This document shows positions 28,085 through 45,530 of a stretch of 64,000 nt of DNA, one piece after another. Below the pieces are notes generated by a model. It did no database searches. It was not told the DNA's origin and worked only from the letters and a program-made list of their open reading frames with translations. A program made the translations under genes and the position numbers. Source of the DNA: Pteria penguin (Eukaryota; Mollusca; Bivalvia; Pterioida; Pteriidae); contig CM068590.1 in NCBI GenBank assembly GCA_035048485.1, positions 13,562,494-13,626,493 on the forward strand, read 5' to 3'. The stretch's first letter is position 1. Each line of letters opens with the position of its first letter.

Positions 28085-29281
28085 CCAACAGTATCAATAC
28101 ACTTCACCATGGTCATCACAGGAAGTATATGTAGACTACACCATAGTCTTCACGGAAAGTAGATACAGACAATAAAATGATTAAATCAGGCAATATATAT
28201 AGACTACAGCATGATCATCATCGACATTATATATATAGACTACACCATGGTTACCACTGGCATTATATATGGACTATACCATGGTTATTACAGGCAATAT
28301 ATATTGAATATATCATCGTCATCACGGGCAGTATATATACACTACACCATGGTCATCACCGACAGTATATATATAGACTACACTTTGGTCATTACAGACA
28401 CTATATGTAGACTACACCATGGTCTTCACGGACAGTATATACAGACTACACCATGAATAAACCAGGCAGTATATATAGACTACAGCATGATAATCATCGA
28501 CAGTATATATATAGACAACACCATGGTTATCACAAGCAGTATATATTAACTACGCATTACGTATCACCGACAGTATATATAGACTACATCATGTTTATCA
28601 CAGACAGTATATATATATAGTCTACACCATGGTCTTCACAGGCAGTATATATATATATATATACTACACCATTGTCTTCTCGGACAGTATATATCAACTA
28701 CACCTTGCTTATCCCCGGCAGTATTTATATAGACTACACCATGGTCACCATCGACATTATGTATACACTACACCATACTTATCACAGTATATATTGACTA
28801 CATTATCGTCATCACGGACAGTATATATACAATACACCATAAACATCACAGGCAGTATATATATAGACTACACCATGGTCATCAACGACAGTATTAATAG
28901 ACAACACCACGGTCTTCACGGACAGTATATATATAGACTACACTATGTTTATCCCAGGCAGTATATATAGACTACAGCATGGGCATAATCGACAGTATAT
29001 ATATACTACACCGTGGTTATCACAGGCAGTATATATTGACTAAATCATCCTTATCACGGACACTATATGTAGACTACACCATGGTTTTCACTGACAGTAC
29101 ATATCGACTACACCGTGGTTATCCCAGGCGGTATTTATATAGACTACACCACAGTTAGCATCGACAGTATATATAGACTACACCTGGTTATTACAGGCAC
29201 TATATATTAACTATATCATCGTCATCACGGAGAGTATATATACACCATACCATGGTCATCAGAAGCAGTATATGCAGACTA
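28085..29281 (-). repeat. 34-bp tandem array, inverted block I2
   Basis: Reverse-oriented units. The left junction (GTGTAGCCTATATATATACC, then an inverted CAACAGTATC) matches the left junction of block I3 at an offset of 5655 bp. The right junction GACTACAGTTTGTAGTC at 29277 is identical to that of block I1. Confidence 0.95.
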
Positions 29282-33739
<4,458 letters not shown>

Positions 33740-34730
33740 CCGACAGTATCAATACACTTCACCATGGTCATCACAGGCAGTATATGCAGACTACACCATG
33801 GTCTTCACGGACAGTATATACAGACTACAACATGATTAAACCAGGCAGTATATATAGACTACAGCGTGATCATCATCGACAGCATATATATAGACTACAC
33901 AATGATTATCACAAGCAGTATATATTGACAACGCCATACGTATCACCGACAGTATATATAGACTACATCATGGTTATCACAGGCAGTATATATATATAGA
34001 CTACACCATGGTCATCACCGACAGAATCAATAGACTACATCATGGTCATCACTGGCAGTATATATAAACTACACCATTGTCTTCTCGGACAGTATATATC
34101 GAATACACCTTGCTTATCCCAGGCAGTATTTATATAGACCACACCAAAGTCATCATCGACAGTATGTATAGAGTACACCATACTTATCACAGGCAGTATA
34201 TATTGACTACATTATCGTCATCACGGACAGTATATATACATACACCATAAACATCACAGACAGTATATATATAGACTACACCATGGTCATCAACGACAGT
34301 ATTAATAGACAACACCACGGTCTTCACGGACAGTATATATATAGACTACACTATGTTTATCCCAGGCAGCATATATAGACTACAGCATGGGCATAATCGA
34401 CAGTATATATATACTACACCGTGGTTATCACAGGCAGTATATATTGACTAAATCATCCTTATCACGGACACTATATATAGGCTACACCATGGTTATCACA
34501 GGCAGTATATAAAGACTACATCATGGTTATCACAGGCAGTATATATAGACTACACCATGATCTTCACTGACAGTATATATCGACTACACCATGGTTATCC
34601 CAGGCAGTATTTATATAGACCACACCAAAGTCATCATCGACAGTATGTATAGAGTACACCATACTTATCACAGGCAGTATATATTGACTACATTATCGTC
34701 ATCACTGACAGTGTATATACATACACCATA
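33740..34730 (-). repeat. 34-bp tandem array, inverted block I3
   Basis: Reverse-oriented units, with the same order of variant units as block I2 (for example CATGATTAAACCAGGCAG, then GATCATCATCGACAG). The right switch is at ACACCATA/GTCCGTGATG, 34730/34731. Confidence 0.95.
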
Positions 34731-35313
34731 GTCCGTGATGACGATGGTATGGTGTATGTATACTGTCCGTGATGACGATGATGTAGTCAATATATACTGC
34801 CAGTAATAATCATGGTGTAGTTTATATATACTGTCGATGCTGACTGTGATGTAGTCTATATAAATACTGCCTGGGATAGCCACGGTGTAGTCGATATATA
34901 CTGTCAGTGAAGACCATGGTGTAGTATATATATACTGCCTGTGATAACCATGGTGTAACCTATATATAGTGTCCGTGATAACGATGATTTAGTCAATATA
35001 TACTGCCTGTGATAACCATGGTGTAGTATATATATACTGTCTGGGATAAACATAGTGTAGTCTATATATATACTATCCGTGAAGACCGTGGTGTTGTCTA
35101 TTAATATTGTCGTTGATAACCATGGTGTAGTCTATATATATACTGTCTGTGATGTTTATGGTGTATTGCATATATACTGTCCGTGATGACGATAATGTAG
35201 TCAATATATACTGCCTGTGATAAGTATGGAGTACTCTATATATACTGTCGATGATGACCATGGTGTAGTCTATATAAATACTGCCTGGGATAAGCAAGGT
35301 GTAGTCGATATAT
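34731..35313 (+). repeat. 34-bp tandem array, segment 5
   Basis: Plus-oriented units up to the insertion at 35314. Confidence 0.95.
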
Positions 35314-36210
35314 ACAGTACGTGTACTTATTTTATCGGGATTCATATTTTAGCGCAATTAGCGCTGTCCAAAGTGCTCTAATTCATGACTACGCTAATAT
35401 AAAGTACATGAGATGATAGTATTAAATGGGCACTTCAGTTTCAACTCTATAGATATGTCTATCAAATAAGTATCAGGAACAAATTCATCATTTATTTTGA
35501 TAAAGCATAAAGAGGACACAAGTAATGATCGATTAAAGATGTTTACAGTACCGGACACTGTCAATATGATTATTTCAAAACCAACGCAAGAATTATAAAA
35601 ACGTGTTTTGAAGTTTAGGAATTCACCCCTGGCTATGCATATCGTTTCTACAATACCGTCTATTACGTAATTATAGGCAAAGAGCGGTCAGCGATACAAG
35701 TGATTTATCTCATATCAACTTATGAAAAGAATGGCTTCGTCCGTAAAACGTCTATCTTTAAAAAAATTATTACTTATCATTATAATTAGATGTGCTTTCA
35801 ATGATATGGTAGGTTATTGGATAAACATGAATGAAATGGGGTTGTATTTGATTCCCTGCATATACTTTGAGTAAGGCAATTGACCCGACAATTGTCATCC
35901 AAGCCAATCAACAGTTTAACAACTCCAGGTACGTGTACTCGTTAATTATGTCCAATGGCAAACGTGTCATAACAGCCGATTCGACAGTCGCACGTCTGGC
36001 ATATATTTCAATTCCTCGTAAGTAAGATACTTAAACACACTATTTTTTTTTTTACCTAAAACAGTTTTGAATGCACTGATTTAATGGATAAATTGCGCTA
36101 ATCGAACATGACAAATGCGCTAATTTATGACTACGCTAAAATATTGCCGACCCCTCTTTCGAGCATTTTGCGCTAAAATTTGATTGCGCTTATATATGTA
36201 CACGTACAGT
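35314..36210. mobile_element. MITE-like insertion with 13-bp terminal inverted repeats
   Basis: A non-satellite segment of 897 bp interrupts a unit of the array. The ends are ACAGTACGTGTAC (35314-35326) and GTACACGTACAGT (36198-36210), inverted repeats with 12 of 13 matching. Subterminal regions are crowded with GCGCTAA-type motifs. A segment like GCTCTAATTCATGACTACGC occurs directly repeated at about 35375-35400 and 36117-36142, and ATTTTAGCGCAA / TTGCGCTAAAAT occur inverted. There is no open frame of note, so it is non-autonomous. Superfamily not assigned; a target duplication is not clear. Confidence 0.65.
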
Positions 36211-39200
36211 ACTGTCCGAGAAGACAATGGTGTAGTATATATATATACTGCCTGTGATGACCATGGCGTAGTCTATTGATACTGTCGGTGATAACCATGG
36301 TGTAGTCTATATATATATACTGCCTGTGATCACCATGATGTAGTCTATATATACTGTCGGTGATACGTATGGCGTAGTCAATATATACTGCTTGTGATAA
36401 TCATGGTGTAGTTTATATATACTGTCGATGATTATCATGCTGTAGTCTATATATACTGCCTGGTTTAATCATGGTGTAGTCTACATATACTACCTGTAAT
36501 GACCAAGGTGTAGTCTATATATATACTTTCGGTGATGACCATGGTGTAATCTGTATATACTGCCTGTGATGACCATGGCGTAGTGTATATATACTGCCCG
36601 TGATGACGATGATGTAGTTAATATATATTGCTTGTAAAAACCATGGTATAGTCCATATATACTGCCTGTGATAACTATGGTGTAGTCTATATATTTACTG
36701 CCGATGATGATCATGCTGTGGTCTATATATACTGCCTGGTTTAATCATGTTGTAGTTTGTATATACTGTCCGTGAAGACCATGGTGTAGTCTACATATAC
36801 TGCCTGTGATGACCATTGTGAAGTGTATTGATACTGTCGGTGATGACCATGGTGTAGTCTACATATCTACTGTCGATGATTACCATGGTGTAGTCTGTAT
36901 ATACTGCCTGTGATGACCATGGTGTAGTTTCTATATACTGTTCGTGTTGACCATGGTGTAGTCTGTATATACTGTCTGTGATGACCATGGTGTAGTCTGT
37001 ATATACTGTCTGTGATGATCATGGTGTAGTATGTATATACTCTCCGTGAAGACCATTGTATAGTCTATATATACTGCCTGTGATGACCATGGTGTAGTCT
37101 GTATATACTGTCTGTGATGACCATGGTGTAGTCTGTATATACTGTCCGTGATGACCATGGTGTAGTCTGTATATACTGTCTGTGATGATCATGGTGTAGT
37201 ATGTATATACTGTCCGTGAAGACCATTGTATTGTCTACATATACTGCCTGTGATGACCATGGTGAAGTGTGTTGTTACTGTCGAAGATGACCATGGTGTA
37301 GTATATATACTGTCCGTGATGACTATGGTGTAGTCTGTACATACTGTCTGTGATGACCATGGTGTAGTGTATATATACTGTCCGTGATGACCATGAAGTA
37401 GTCAATATATACTTTCTGTAATAACCATGGTGTAGTCTATCTATATACTGTCGATCATAATCATGCTGTAGTCTGTATATACTGTCCTTGAAGACCATGG
37501 TGTAGTCTACATAGACTGCCGGTGATGACCATGGTGAAGTGTATTGATACTGTCAGTGATGACCATGCTGTAGTCTAAATATATACTGTCCGTGATGACC
37601 ATAATGTAGTCTATATATACTGTCCATGATGACGATGGTATAGTCAATATATACTGCCTGTCGTAACCATGGTGTAGTCTATATATATACTGTCGATGAT
37701 TATCATGCTGTAGTCTATATATACTGCCTGGTTTAACCATGGTGTAGTCGGTATATACTGTCCATGAAAACCATGGTGTAGTCTACATATACTGCCTGTA
37801 ATGACCATTGTGAAGTCTATTGATACTGTCGGTGATGACCAAAGTGTAGTCTATATATATACTGTCCATGATGACCATTGTGTAGTCTGTATATACTGCC
37901 TGTGATGACGATGGTGTACTGTATATATACTGTCCGTGATGACGATGATGTAATCAATATATACTGCCTGTAATGACCATGGTGTAGTACATATATACTG
38001 CCTGTGATAACCATGGTGTAATCTAGATATATACTGTCGATGATGATCATGCTGTAGTCTATATATAATGCCTGGTTTAACCATTTTGTAATATGTATAT
38101 ACTGTCCATGAAGACCACGGTGTCGTCTACATATACTGCCTGTGATGACCATGGTGAAGTGTATTGATACTGTCGTTGATGACCATGGTGCAGTTTATAT
38201 ATATACTGTGGGTGATGACCATGGTGTATTCTGTATATACTGCCTGAGATGACGATGGTGTAGTGTATATATACTGTCCGTGATGACGATGATGCAGTCA
38301 ATATATACTGCCTGTAATAACCATGGTGTAATCTATATATGTACTGTCGATGAAGATCATGCTGTAGTCTATATATACTGCCTTGTTTAACCATGGTGTA
38401 GTCTGTATATACTGTCCATGAAGAGCATGGTGTAGTCTACATCTACTACCGGTGTTGCCCATGGTGAAGTGTGTTCATACTGTCGGTGCTGGCCATGGTG
38501 TAGTCTATATATATACTGTCCGTGATGACTATGGTGTAGTCTATATATATACTGTCGGTGATGACCATGGTGTAGGCTGTATGTACTGCTTGTGATGACC
38601 ATGGTATGGTGTATATATACTCTCCGAGATGACGATGATGTAGTTAATATATATTGCCTGTAATAACCATGGTGTAGTGTATATATACTGTCGATGCTGA
38701 ACTTGGTGTAGTCTATATAAATACTGCCTGGGATAATCACGGTGTAGTCGATATATACTGTCAGTGAAAACCATGGTGTAGTCTACATATAATGCCTGTG
38801 ATGACCATGATGTATTCTATTGATACTGTAGGTGATGACCATGGTGTAGTCAATGTATACTGCCTGTGATAACCATGATGTAGTCTATTGATAATGTCGG
38901 TGATGACTATGGTGTAGTCGAGATATGTTGTCCGTGATGACCATGGTGTAGTCTGTATATACTGTCCGTGAAGACGATGGTGTAGTCAATATATACTGCC
39001 TGTGATAACAATGGTGTAGTATATATATACTGTCGATTATGACCACGCTGTAGTCTATATATACTGCCTGGTTTAACCACGGTGTAGTCTGTATATAATG
39101 TCCGTGAAGACCATGGTGTAGTCTACATATACTGCCTGTGATGACCATGGTGAAGTGTATTGATACTGTCGGTGATGACTATGATGTAGTCTGTATATAC

Positions 39201-40963
39201 TGCCTGTGATAACCATGGTGTAGTCTATATATACTGTCCGTTTCGACGATGGTGTATTCTATATAAATACTGCCTGGGAAGACTGTGGTGAGTCTATGTA
39301 TCCTGCTTGTGAAGACCATGGTGTAGTCTACATATACTGCCTGTGATGACCATGGTGAAGTGTATTGGTACTGGCGGTAATGACCATGGTGTAGTCTATA
39401 TATATACTGTCGATGATTATCATGCTGTAGTGTATATATACTGCCTGGTTCAATCATGGTGTAGTCTGTATATACTGTCCGTGAAGACCATGGTGTAGTC
39501 TACATATACTGCCTGTGATGACCAAGGTGTAGTCTATATATATACTGCCTGTGATGACGATGGTGTAGTGTATATATACTGCCTGTGATGACGATGGTGT
39601 TGTTTATAGTATACTGCCTGTGATAATGATGGTGTTGTCTATATAGACTGGCTGTGATAACCATTGTTTCATCTATATATACTGTCCGTGATGACCATGG
39701 TGTAGTCAATATATACTGCCTGTGATAACCATGGTGTAGTGTATATATATACTGTCGATGATGATCATGCTGTAGTCTATATATACTGCCTGGTGTAACC
39801 ATAATGTAGTTTGTATATACTGTCCGTGAAGACCATGGTGTAGTCTATATATACTGCCTGTGTTGACCATTGTGAAGTCTATTTATACTGTTGGCGATGA
39901 CCATGGTGTAGTATATATATATACTGTCCGTGATGACCATGGTGTAGTCTGTATATACTGCCTGTGATGACAATGGTGTAGTGTATATATACAGTCCGTG
40001 ATGACCATGGTGTAGTCTGTATATACTGTCTGTGATGACCATGGTATAGTGTATATATACTGTCCGTGATGACGATAATGTAGTCAATATATACTGCCTG
40101 TAATAAGTATGGTGTCGTCTATATATACTGTCGATGATGACTGTGGTGTAGTCTATATAAATATTGCCTGGGATAACCACGGTGTAGTCGATATATACTG
40201 TCAGTGAAGACCATGGTATAGTCTATATATAATGCCTGTGACGACCATGATGTAGTCTATTGATACTGTCGGTGATGACCATGGTGTAGTCTATATATAC
40301 TGCCTGTGATAACCATGATGTAGTCTTTATATACTGCCTGTGATAACCATGGTGTAGCCTATATATAGTGTCCGTGATGACGATAGTTTAGTCAATATAT
40401 ACTGCCTGTGATAACCATGGTGTAGTCTATATATACTGTCCGTGATGACGATGATGTAGTCAATATATACTGCCTGTGATAACAATGGTGTAGTATATAT
40501 ATACTGTCGATAATGACCATGCTGTATTCTATATATAATGCCTGGGATAACCATAGTGTAGTCTATATATATACTGCTTGTGAAGACGATGGTGTAGTCT
40601 ATGTATACTGCCTGTGATGACCATGGTGTAATCTATAGATACTCTCGGTGATGACCATGGTATAGTCTATATATACTGCTCGTGATGACTATAGTGTAGT
40701 CTAGATATACTTCCTGGGATAATCATGGTGTGTTCGATATATGCTGTCCGTGAAGACCCTGGTGTTGTCTATTAATACTGTCGTTGATGACCATGGTGTA
40801 GTCTATATATATACTGCCTGTGATAACGATGGTGTATTCTATATATATTGTCCGTGATGACCATGTTGTAGTCTATATATACTGCCTGTGATGACCATGT
40901 TGTAGTCTATATATACTGTCCGTGATGACCATGTTGTAGTCTATGTATTATGTCCGTGATGAC
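36211..40963 (+). repeat. 34-bp tandem array, segment 6 and right end
   Basis: Plus-oriented units to the end of the array. The last recognisable unit ends TCCGTGATGACC, directly followed by CAGGGGCGGATCCAG. Confidence 0.97.
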
Positions 40964-41450
40964 CAGGGGCGGATCCAGAACTTGCAATGCCGGCGGGGGG
41001 GGGGGGGGAAGAGGGGCACACTATTCGAGACCCAAAGGGCCGAGTGGGGGAGGGTTCTGGGGGCCTCCCCGAAAACATTTTGAAAAAATGGAGCACAAAT
41101 ATCGCATTTGGTGCATCTTCTTATGCCATTTTCTTACCTTTTCACTCTTATACATTCCATTGAATAAAGAAGAACAAAATCAATTATTCAAAGTAACAGA
41201 TTTCTATATGGAATCAGTTAAAAATGACACTTTTTGTGTATAAATTATTTTGTTTCACGTATAAAACTTTTCAGTTGCGGATGCAGAAAGTTGAATGCCA
41301 GGAGGAGGGGTGGGGCTGTGCACAATTGAAGCCGAAGACTTCAATGAGGCGCAGAGCCCTGAAAGGTGGTGGATGCAGGAGGGGTCACATTTTCCTACTG
41401 GTGGGAGTGTAGGAGTCTCCCCCAGAAAATTTTCGGGAAATGGTTCAAAA
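40964..41450 (+). mobile_element. hAT-like non-autonomous element end, reiterated
   Basis: Begins CAGGGGCGGATCCAGAA, a terminus characteristic of many animal hAT transposons, followed by a long G tract and GGGGGCCTCCCCGAAAACATT. A diverged second start (GCGGATGCAGAAAGTTGAAT) lies at about 41277 and a third at about 41370, with a repeat of the CCCCAGAAAATTTTCGGGAA block near 41425. No transposase and no clear right terminus were found. Confidence 0.5.
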
Positions 41451-42089
41451 TGGTGCATTCTTAGCACATTCTGAGATGATAAATACACATTTCGAAAGTG
41501 AAATTAAAAGAAAGAGAAAAAACAAAAAATACTTTACTGTCATAATTGAGGGGGAAGCGGGGGGGGGGGGGGGGGGGAGAGGGCGTAACTGGCAGAATTC
41601 TAGACGATCTGTCTACTGACATGTTCCGGTGTCTCCAGACGATCCGTGTCCAGATCATGCTTCCACTAATTTTATTAATTTTACCATCGACACCAAACAC
41701 AGTCTATCCATCCCTTGTTTGCAAAAAATTAAAACACATTTAACTACTTATATTTTATCTGTCCCCTAACCATCCACTATTAATATCAATGATAATAAAT
41801 TATGATCAACAATTATTTGTTCACTTGATTTTAATTTCATCCTATTTAAACTAAGTATACAGACAGGACTTAATTATATATACTGTTCATTAAAGTGGAC
41901 GGTGTATATTGATTACGTAATAAGTTCAAGCCCCGGGTTTGTACAGCCTGGGGACTGGTTATCTATTAATCTTAAATGTTGTTTGTGTTCGTTTTATTGA
42001 TATTTGTTCAAAGTAAAAGAGTCAAAATAACATGGACACAATATAAAGAATTACTAGGTTTAATATTAACAATAATAATAATAATACGT

Positions 42090-42160
<71 letters not shown>

Positions 42161-42538
42161 TATAATGATGATGATGATGATGATGATAATAATAATAATA
42201 TTAATAACAGAAGAAGAAGAAGAAGAAGAAGAAGAAGAAGAAGAAATTCAATATATAATTGTCTGCATAGTAATTTTTTTTCTGTATAAATTACTGAGAC
42301 TTCCCGACATAGTTTAAAATAAAAGAAATAAAATAAACAAAATTAGACCCAAAAAATATAAAAAGAAAAGAAAGAACGAAAGTTATGAAAAGTACTAGGC
42401 CCGCTATTAAATCCTCATGCAAAGTGCAATACGATGAATCTGTACAAGAGAGTAAATATTTGTAACAATGTCGAAGCTTTAGCATACGTGTTAATGTTTC
42501 AGGTATCGAAGAAATGACAATGTTAATATAAATACATT
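41451..42538. repeat. AT-rich DNA with microsatellites
   Basis: Holds a poly-G tract (about 41559-41577), an extended AAT/ATA repeat (about 42066-42160), (GAT)n near 42164-42187, more AAT, and (GAA)n near 42209-42245. The open frames are reads of the repeats. No gene seen. Confidence 0.8.
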
Positions 42539-43240
42539 AATGAGGACTTAGCGGTACTTTACATCGTCTAAAACCTCACTTAGCGGCACCCGGATATATA
42601 CAGTTCAAAACGAACGATAACTCTTTAGCGCTTTGATAAAATGACACGTAAACAAAAATGAAGTCGTTTATATTCTAAACAAATAAGTGTATTTAGTGGA
42701 AATAATTGATGTATTTTCCACATCTACAGAACAATTTTTATTCTAGTAATAAATTTTGACAAATTCCAACCTAAACACATTCCCAAATACACGTGTGCAT
42801 CGATTTCGTATATAATCTTCACTTAGAGGTCCTATATATATATATATATACATGTAGGTTATATATAGAATTAAAACGAAAGATAACTCGTAGCGTAATG
42901 AAAAAAATGACACATAAACATGGCTTCGATAACTATAATATTTGTGCATAAACCAAACAATTGAATGCCCTTAGTTTGAATAATGCATGGTTTTTATTCA
43001 ATATGCTTGTTAATCACAATTTCTGTATTATAGATTGAACAAAGAACCTCACAGGACATATTCACGAAAATAAATATTGTCGATTTAAAAAAATGTAAAA
43101 TTCGTAAGCACTCAACAGTTATTTCCCATAATAGAAAATTTCTAGCGATTAAAATGTATTTGACTTAGCGGCACTTTCCAAAACGCTTAGGTGTACCCGA
43201 AAATGTATTTATCAAAATAAAAAAGAATAAAATATTTTTC
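42539..43240. repeat. Diverged tandem duplication, about 245-bp period
   Basis: CACTTAGCGGCACCCGGATA plus AAAACGAACGATAACTC and AAATGACACGTAAACA (about 42577-42655) recur in diverged form at about 42820-42920. A third CTTAGCGGCAC is at about 43165. Small TA tract at 42833-42850. No coding sequence recognised. Confidence 0.55.
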
Positions 43241-43250
43241 CGATTTAAAA

Positions 43251-44784
43251 TTTAGACCTATAATTGCTGGACCATCCTGCCCTACTCATAGACTGAGCAA
43301 TTTAATAGATATATTATTACAACCATTTTTAAAAGAAATAAAAAGCTACGTTAGAGACGACATAGACTTCCTTAATAAGTTTCTATCAACAGTTGACCCT
43401 AATACCTCATTTACAACTTTTGACATAACAAGTTTTTATTCAAATATACCACACTAAATCGGTAAAGAAGCAATTAGCTATTGGATAAAATTACATCCTA
43501 AATTATTTCACTGCCCTTTAACGAAAAATTTATCGTAGAATCCATAGACTAAATTTTTAATAATACATTCCAATTCAATAATAAACAATATAAACAAATC
43601 TTAGGTACTGCCATGGTACCTAAAATGGCACCTGCTTTTCTACACTTACTTTGGGATGTTTGGAGCAAAGTTTATACAATAAAGTTAAACAAACCGTCAG
43701 TGAAAATGTAGCTAAATCATTTGAAACATTGTGGAGGCGGTATCTTGATGACTGTATAATATTTTGGAACCAATCATGGGGTAAAATAGAAGATTTACAT
43801 AATATATTACAAGACTTACATCCTTATATAAAATTCACAATGGAAACAAACGTTAAAGAATTACTCCTTTTAGATATAATGATTAAAAAAGATGGTAATA
43901 AAATTATCACAGATATTTATCGCAAACCAACCGATACGCAACAATATTTACACTTTAAGAGTCATCATCCTAAATCTTGTATAAAATCAATACCATACAC
44001 TTTTGCAAGACGTATATGTACAATAATTAAACCGTCGGAATTAAGAACATCTAGATTAAAAGAATTACGCAGTTCTCTAATACATCGCGGATATCCCATA
44101 ACATTAATAAGTAAGGGATTCGAGATGGCCGAAGCCATACCGATATCTATTCTACGATAAACTAAAATGAAAGACTCTAAAAATTCATTAGCATTTGTTT
44201 CAACATACAATAAACGAAATCCAGAAATCTTTAGTCAAGCATTTAAACATTTGGAATATTTAAGAACAGACGAAAAGATGAACAAAATTCTAAATAAGAT
44301 ACAAATTATCAAAAGCAAGAGACAACGAAAAAATCTTTAACAATTAATTACATCTGCCAAATCAAATTTTAATACTGAGGAATCGGAAAATATAGGTGTA
44401 ACAAAATGCAAAAATAAAAAATGTAAGGTTTGTGATATAATTATGGAAGGTAATGTGTATAATTTCAAAAATGGTAACGTTCAATTCCTAGTAAAACGAA
44501 AACTAACTTGCAATTCTAAAAATGTAATATATGTCATATCATGTGACAAATGTAAAGAAACATATATTGGGTCAACACAATGTTTAAATCACAGAGTAGC
44601 TTTACATAAAAGCAATATAAAACACTCACAAAACCGAGTGTTATTTGTGAGCAAACACCTTCACCATTGCAGTAATGGCAAATTTAAGGTTATGCCTATA
44701 TACCAAACAGACAACTATTCAATCATTACGATCAAAGAGCAAGATTTCATCGACAAATATAAACCTTCCCTTAACAAAACATAG
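43251..44784 (+). pseudogene. Penelope-like retroelement: RT plus GIY-YIG endonuclease, decayed
   Basis: Starts in RT with FRPIIAGPSCPTHRLSN, then TTFDITSFYSNIPH, a damaged GTAM-PKMAPA block near 43604, and the catalytic WRRYLDDCIIFW near 43735. LLLDIMIKKDGNKIITDIYR and FKSHHPKSCIKSIPYTFARR follow, both typical of Penelope RTs. A linker with a KCKNKKCKVCDI zinc-finger-like motif leads to the GIY-YIG nuclease: NVIYVISCDKCKETYIGST (44521-44577), then a conserved HLH and a final KEQDFIDKYKPSLNKT. Stops at 43456-43458, 44158-44160 and 44338-44340, and at least two frameshifts before 43650, make it non-functional. The N-terminal part and 5' terminal repeat are missing. Its 3' flank carries the ribozyme-like motif at 44927-44970. 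Confidence 0.9.
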
Positions 44785-44926
44785 CATCATCCCACGTAGT
44801 GGAATGTGAGACTATATCAGATACTTCTGTTAAAATACTTACTATATACTTTATCTGATATTCTACTGTTATCATTATTATCTAAGAATATGTGTATATA
44901 TACTTGCTTGTTGTATTATCATGCAT

Positions 44927-44970
44927 CATTACCTGAAGAGGCTCATAATGCCGAAACACGTATAGTAATG
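44927..44970 (+). ncRNA. Hammerhead-ribozyme-like core behind the Penelope-like element
   Basis: CATTAC (44927-44932) can pair perfectly with GTAATG (44965-44970). Between them come the intact box CTGAAGA (44933-44939, matching CUGANGA), a GGC-loop-GCC stem (44940-44952) and GAAAC (44953-44957). The order and spacing match a minimal hammerhead, and Penelope-like elements are known to carry such motifs. The short third stem (44956-44964) does not pair well by eye, so activity is uncertain. Confidence 0.55.
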
Positions 44971-45011
44971 GAATAAAATATGTTAAGCTTTGAAGACAAT
45001 GTTCTTATTTT

Positions 45012-45017
<6 letters not shown>

Positions 45018-45096
<79 letters not shown>

Positions 45097-45133
45097 ATAT
45101 ATATATATATATATATCTATATATATCTATATA

Positions 45134-45183
<50 letters not shown>
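45018..45183. repeat. (AT)n microsatellite
   Basis: Long AT tract with a few C interruptions, just after the Penelope-like 3' tail, ending in a T run. Confidence 0.95.
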
Positions 45184-45192
<9 letters not shown>

Positions 45193-45199
45193 TTATTTT

Positions 45200-45258
45200 A
45201 AGAGGTTGGTAACCTCCTGCTTCTATGTTGCGATATAACTGAAATATTGTTGAAAGTA
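45200..45258 (+). mobile_element. SINE family 1, 3'-half fragment
   Basis: Matches the body of the SINE (AAGAGGTTGGTAACCTCCTG through GAAATATTGTTGAAAG) with a few changes. The tRNA head and the final tail are absent. Confidence 0.8.
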
Positions 45259-45430
45259 ACCTTTATGTGCTTTGTAATTACATACATATATATATATATT
45301 TATATTTATGTATAAATGTGAATAATATCAGGCATCTTCATTCCCTGTTGTTAAATACTTTCATCACACAAATATATTTCCCTTTTGAGCAATTGTACTT
45401 ATCTGACATTAATACATTTCTACCATTTAG

Positions 45431-45530
45431 GCATTATGGTGTAAAAACTATGAATGGAAGTATGGGAAATGAAGTAACCAAACTGATGCTTCTTCATCTT
45501 CTTCCATTACAAAATGTACTCAGAATGTGA
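45431..45530 (+). CDS. Weak candidate terminal exon
   Basis: Acceptor-like ACATTTCTACCATTTAG ends at 45430. It is followed by one leading base and 32 codons (starting HYGVKTMNGSMGNEVTKLML, ending NVLRM) to a TGA at 45528-45530. The protein is not recognised and no partner exon with the needed phase is seen nearby. It could easily be chance. Confidence 0.15.

Noticed and set aside
41880..41930. A possible lone 34-bp unit outside the array (TATATATACTGTTC, then GACGGTGTA)
   Set aside because: Too short and too altered to separate from chance.
41976..42317. Membrane-like protein with poly-Ile, poly-Met and poly-Glu
   Set aside because: Reading of AAT, GAT and GAA microsatellites.
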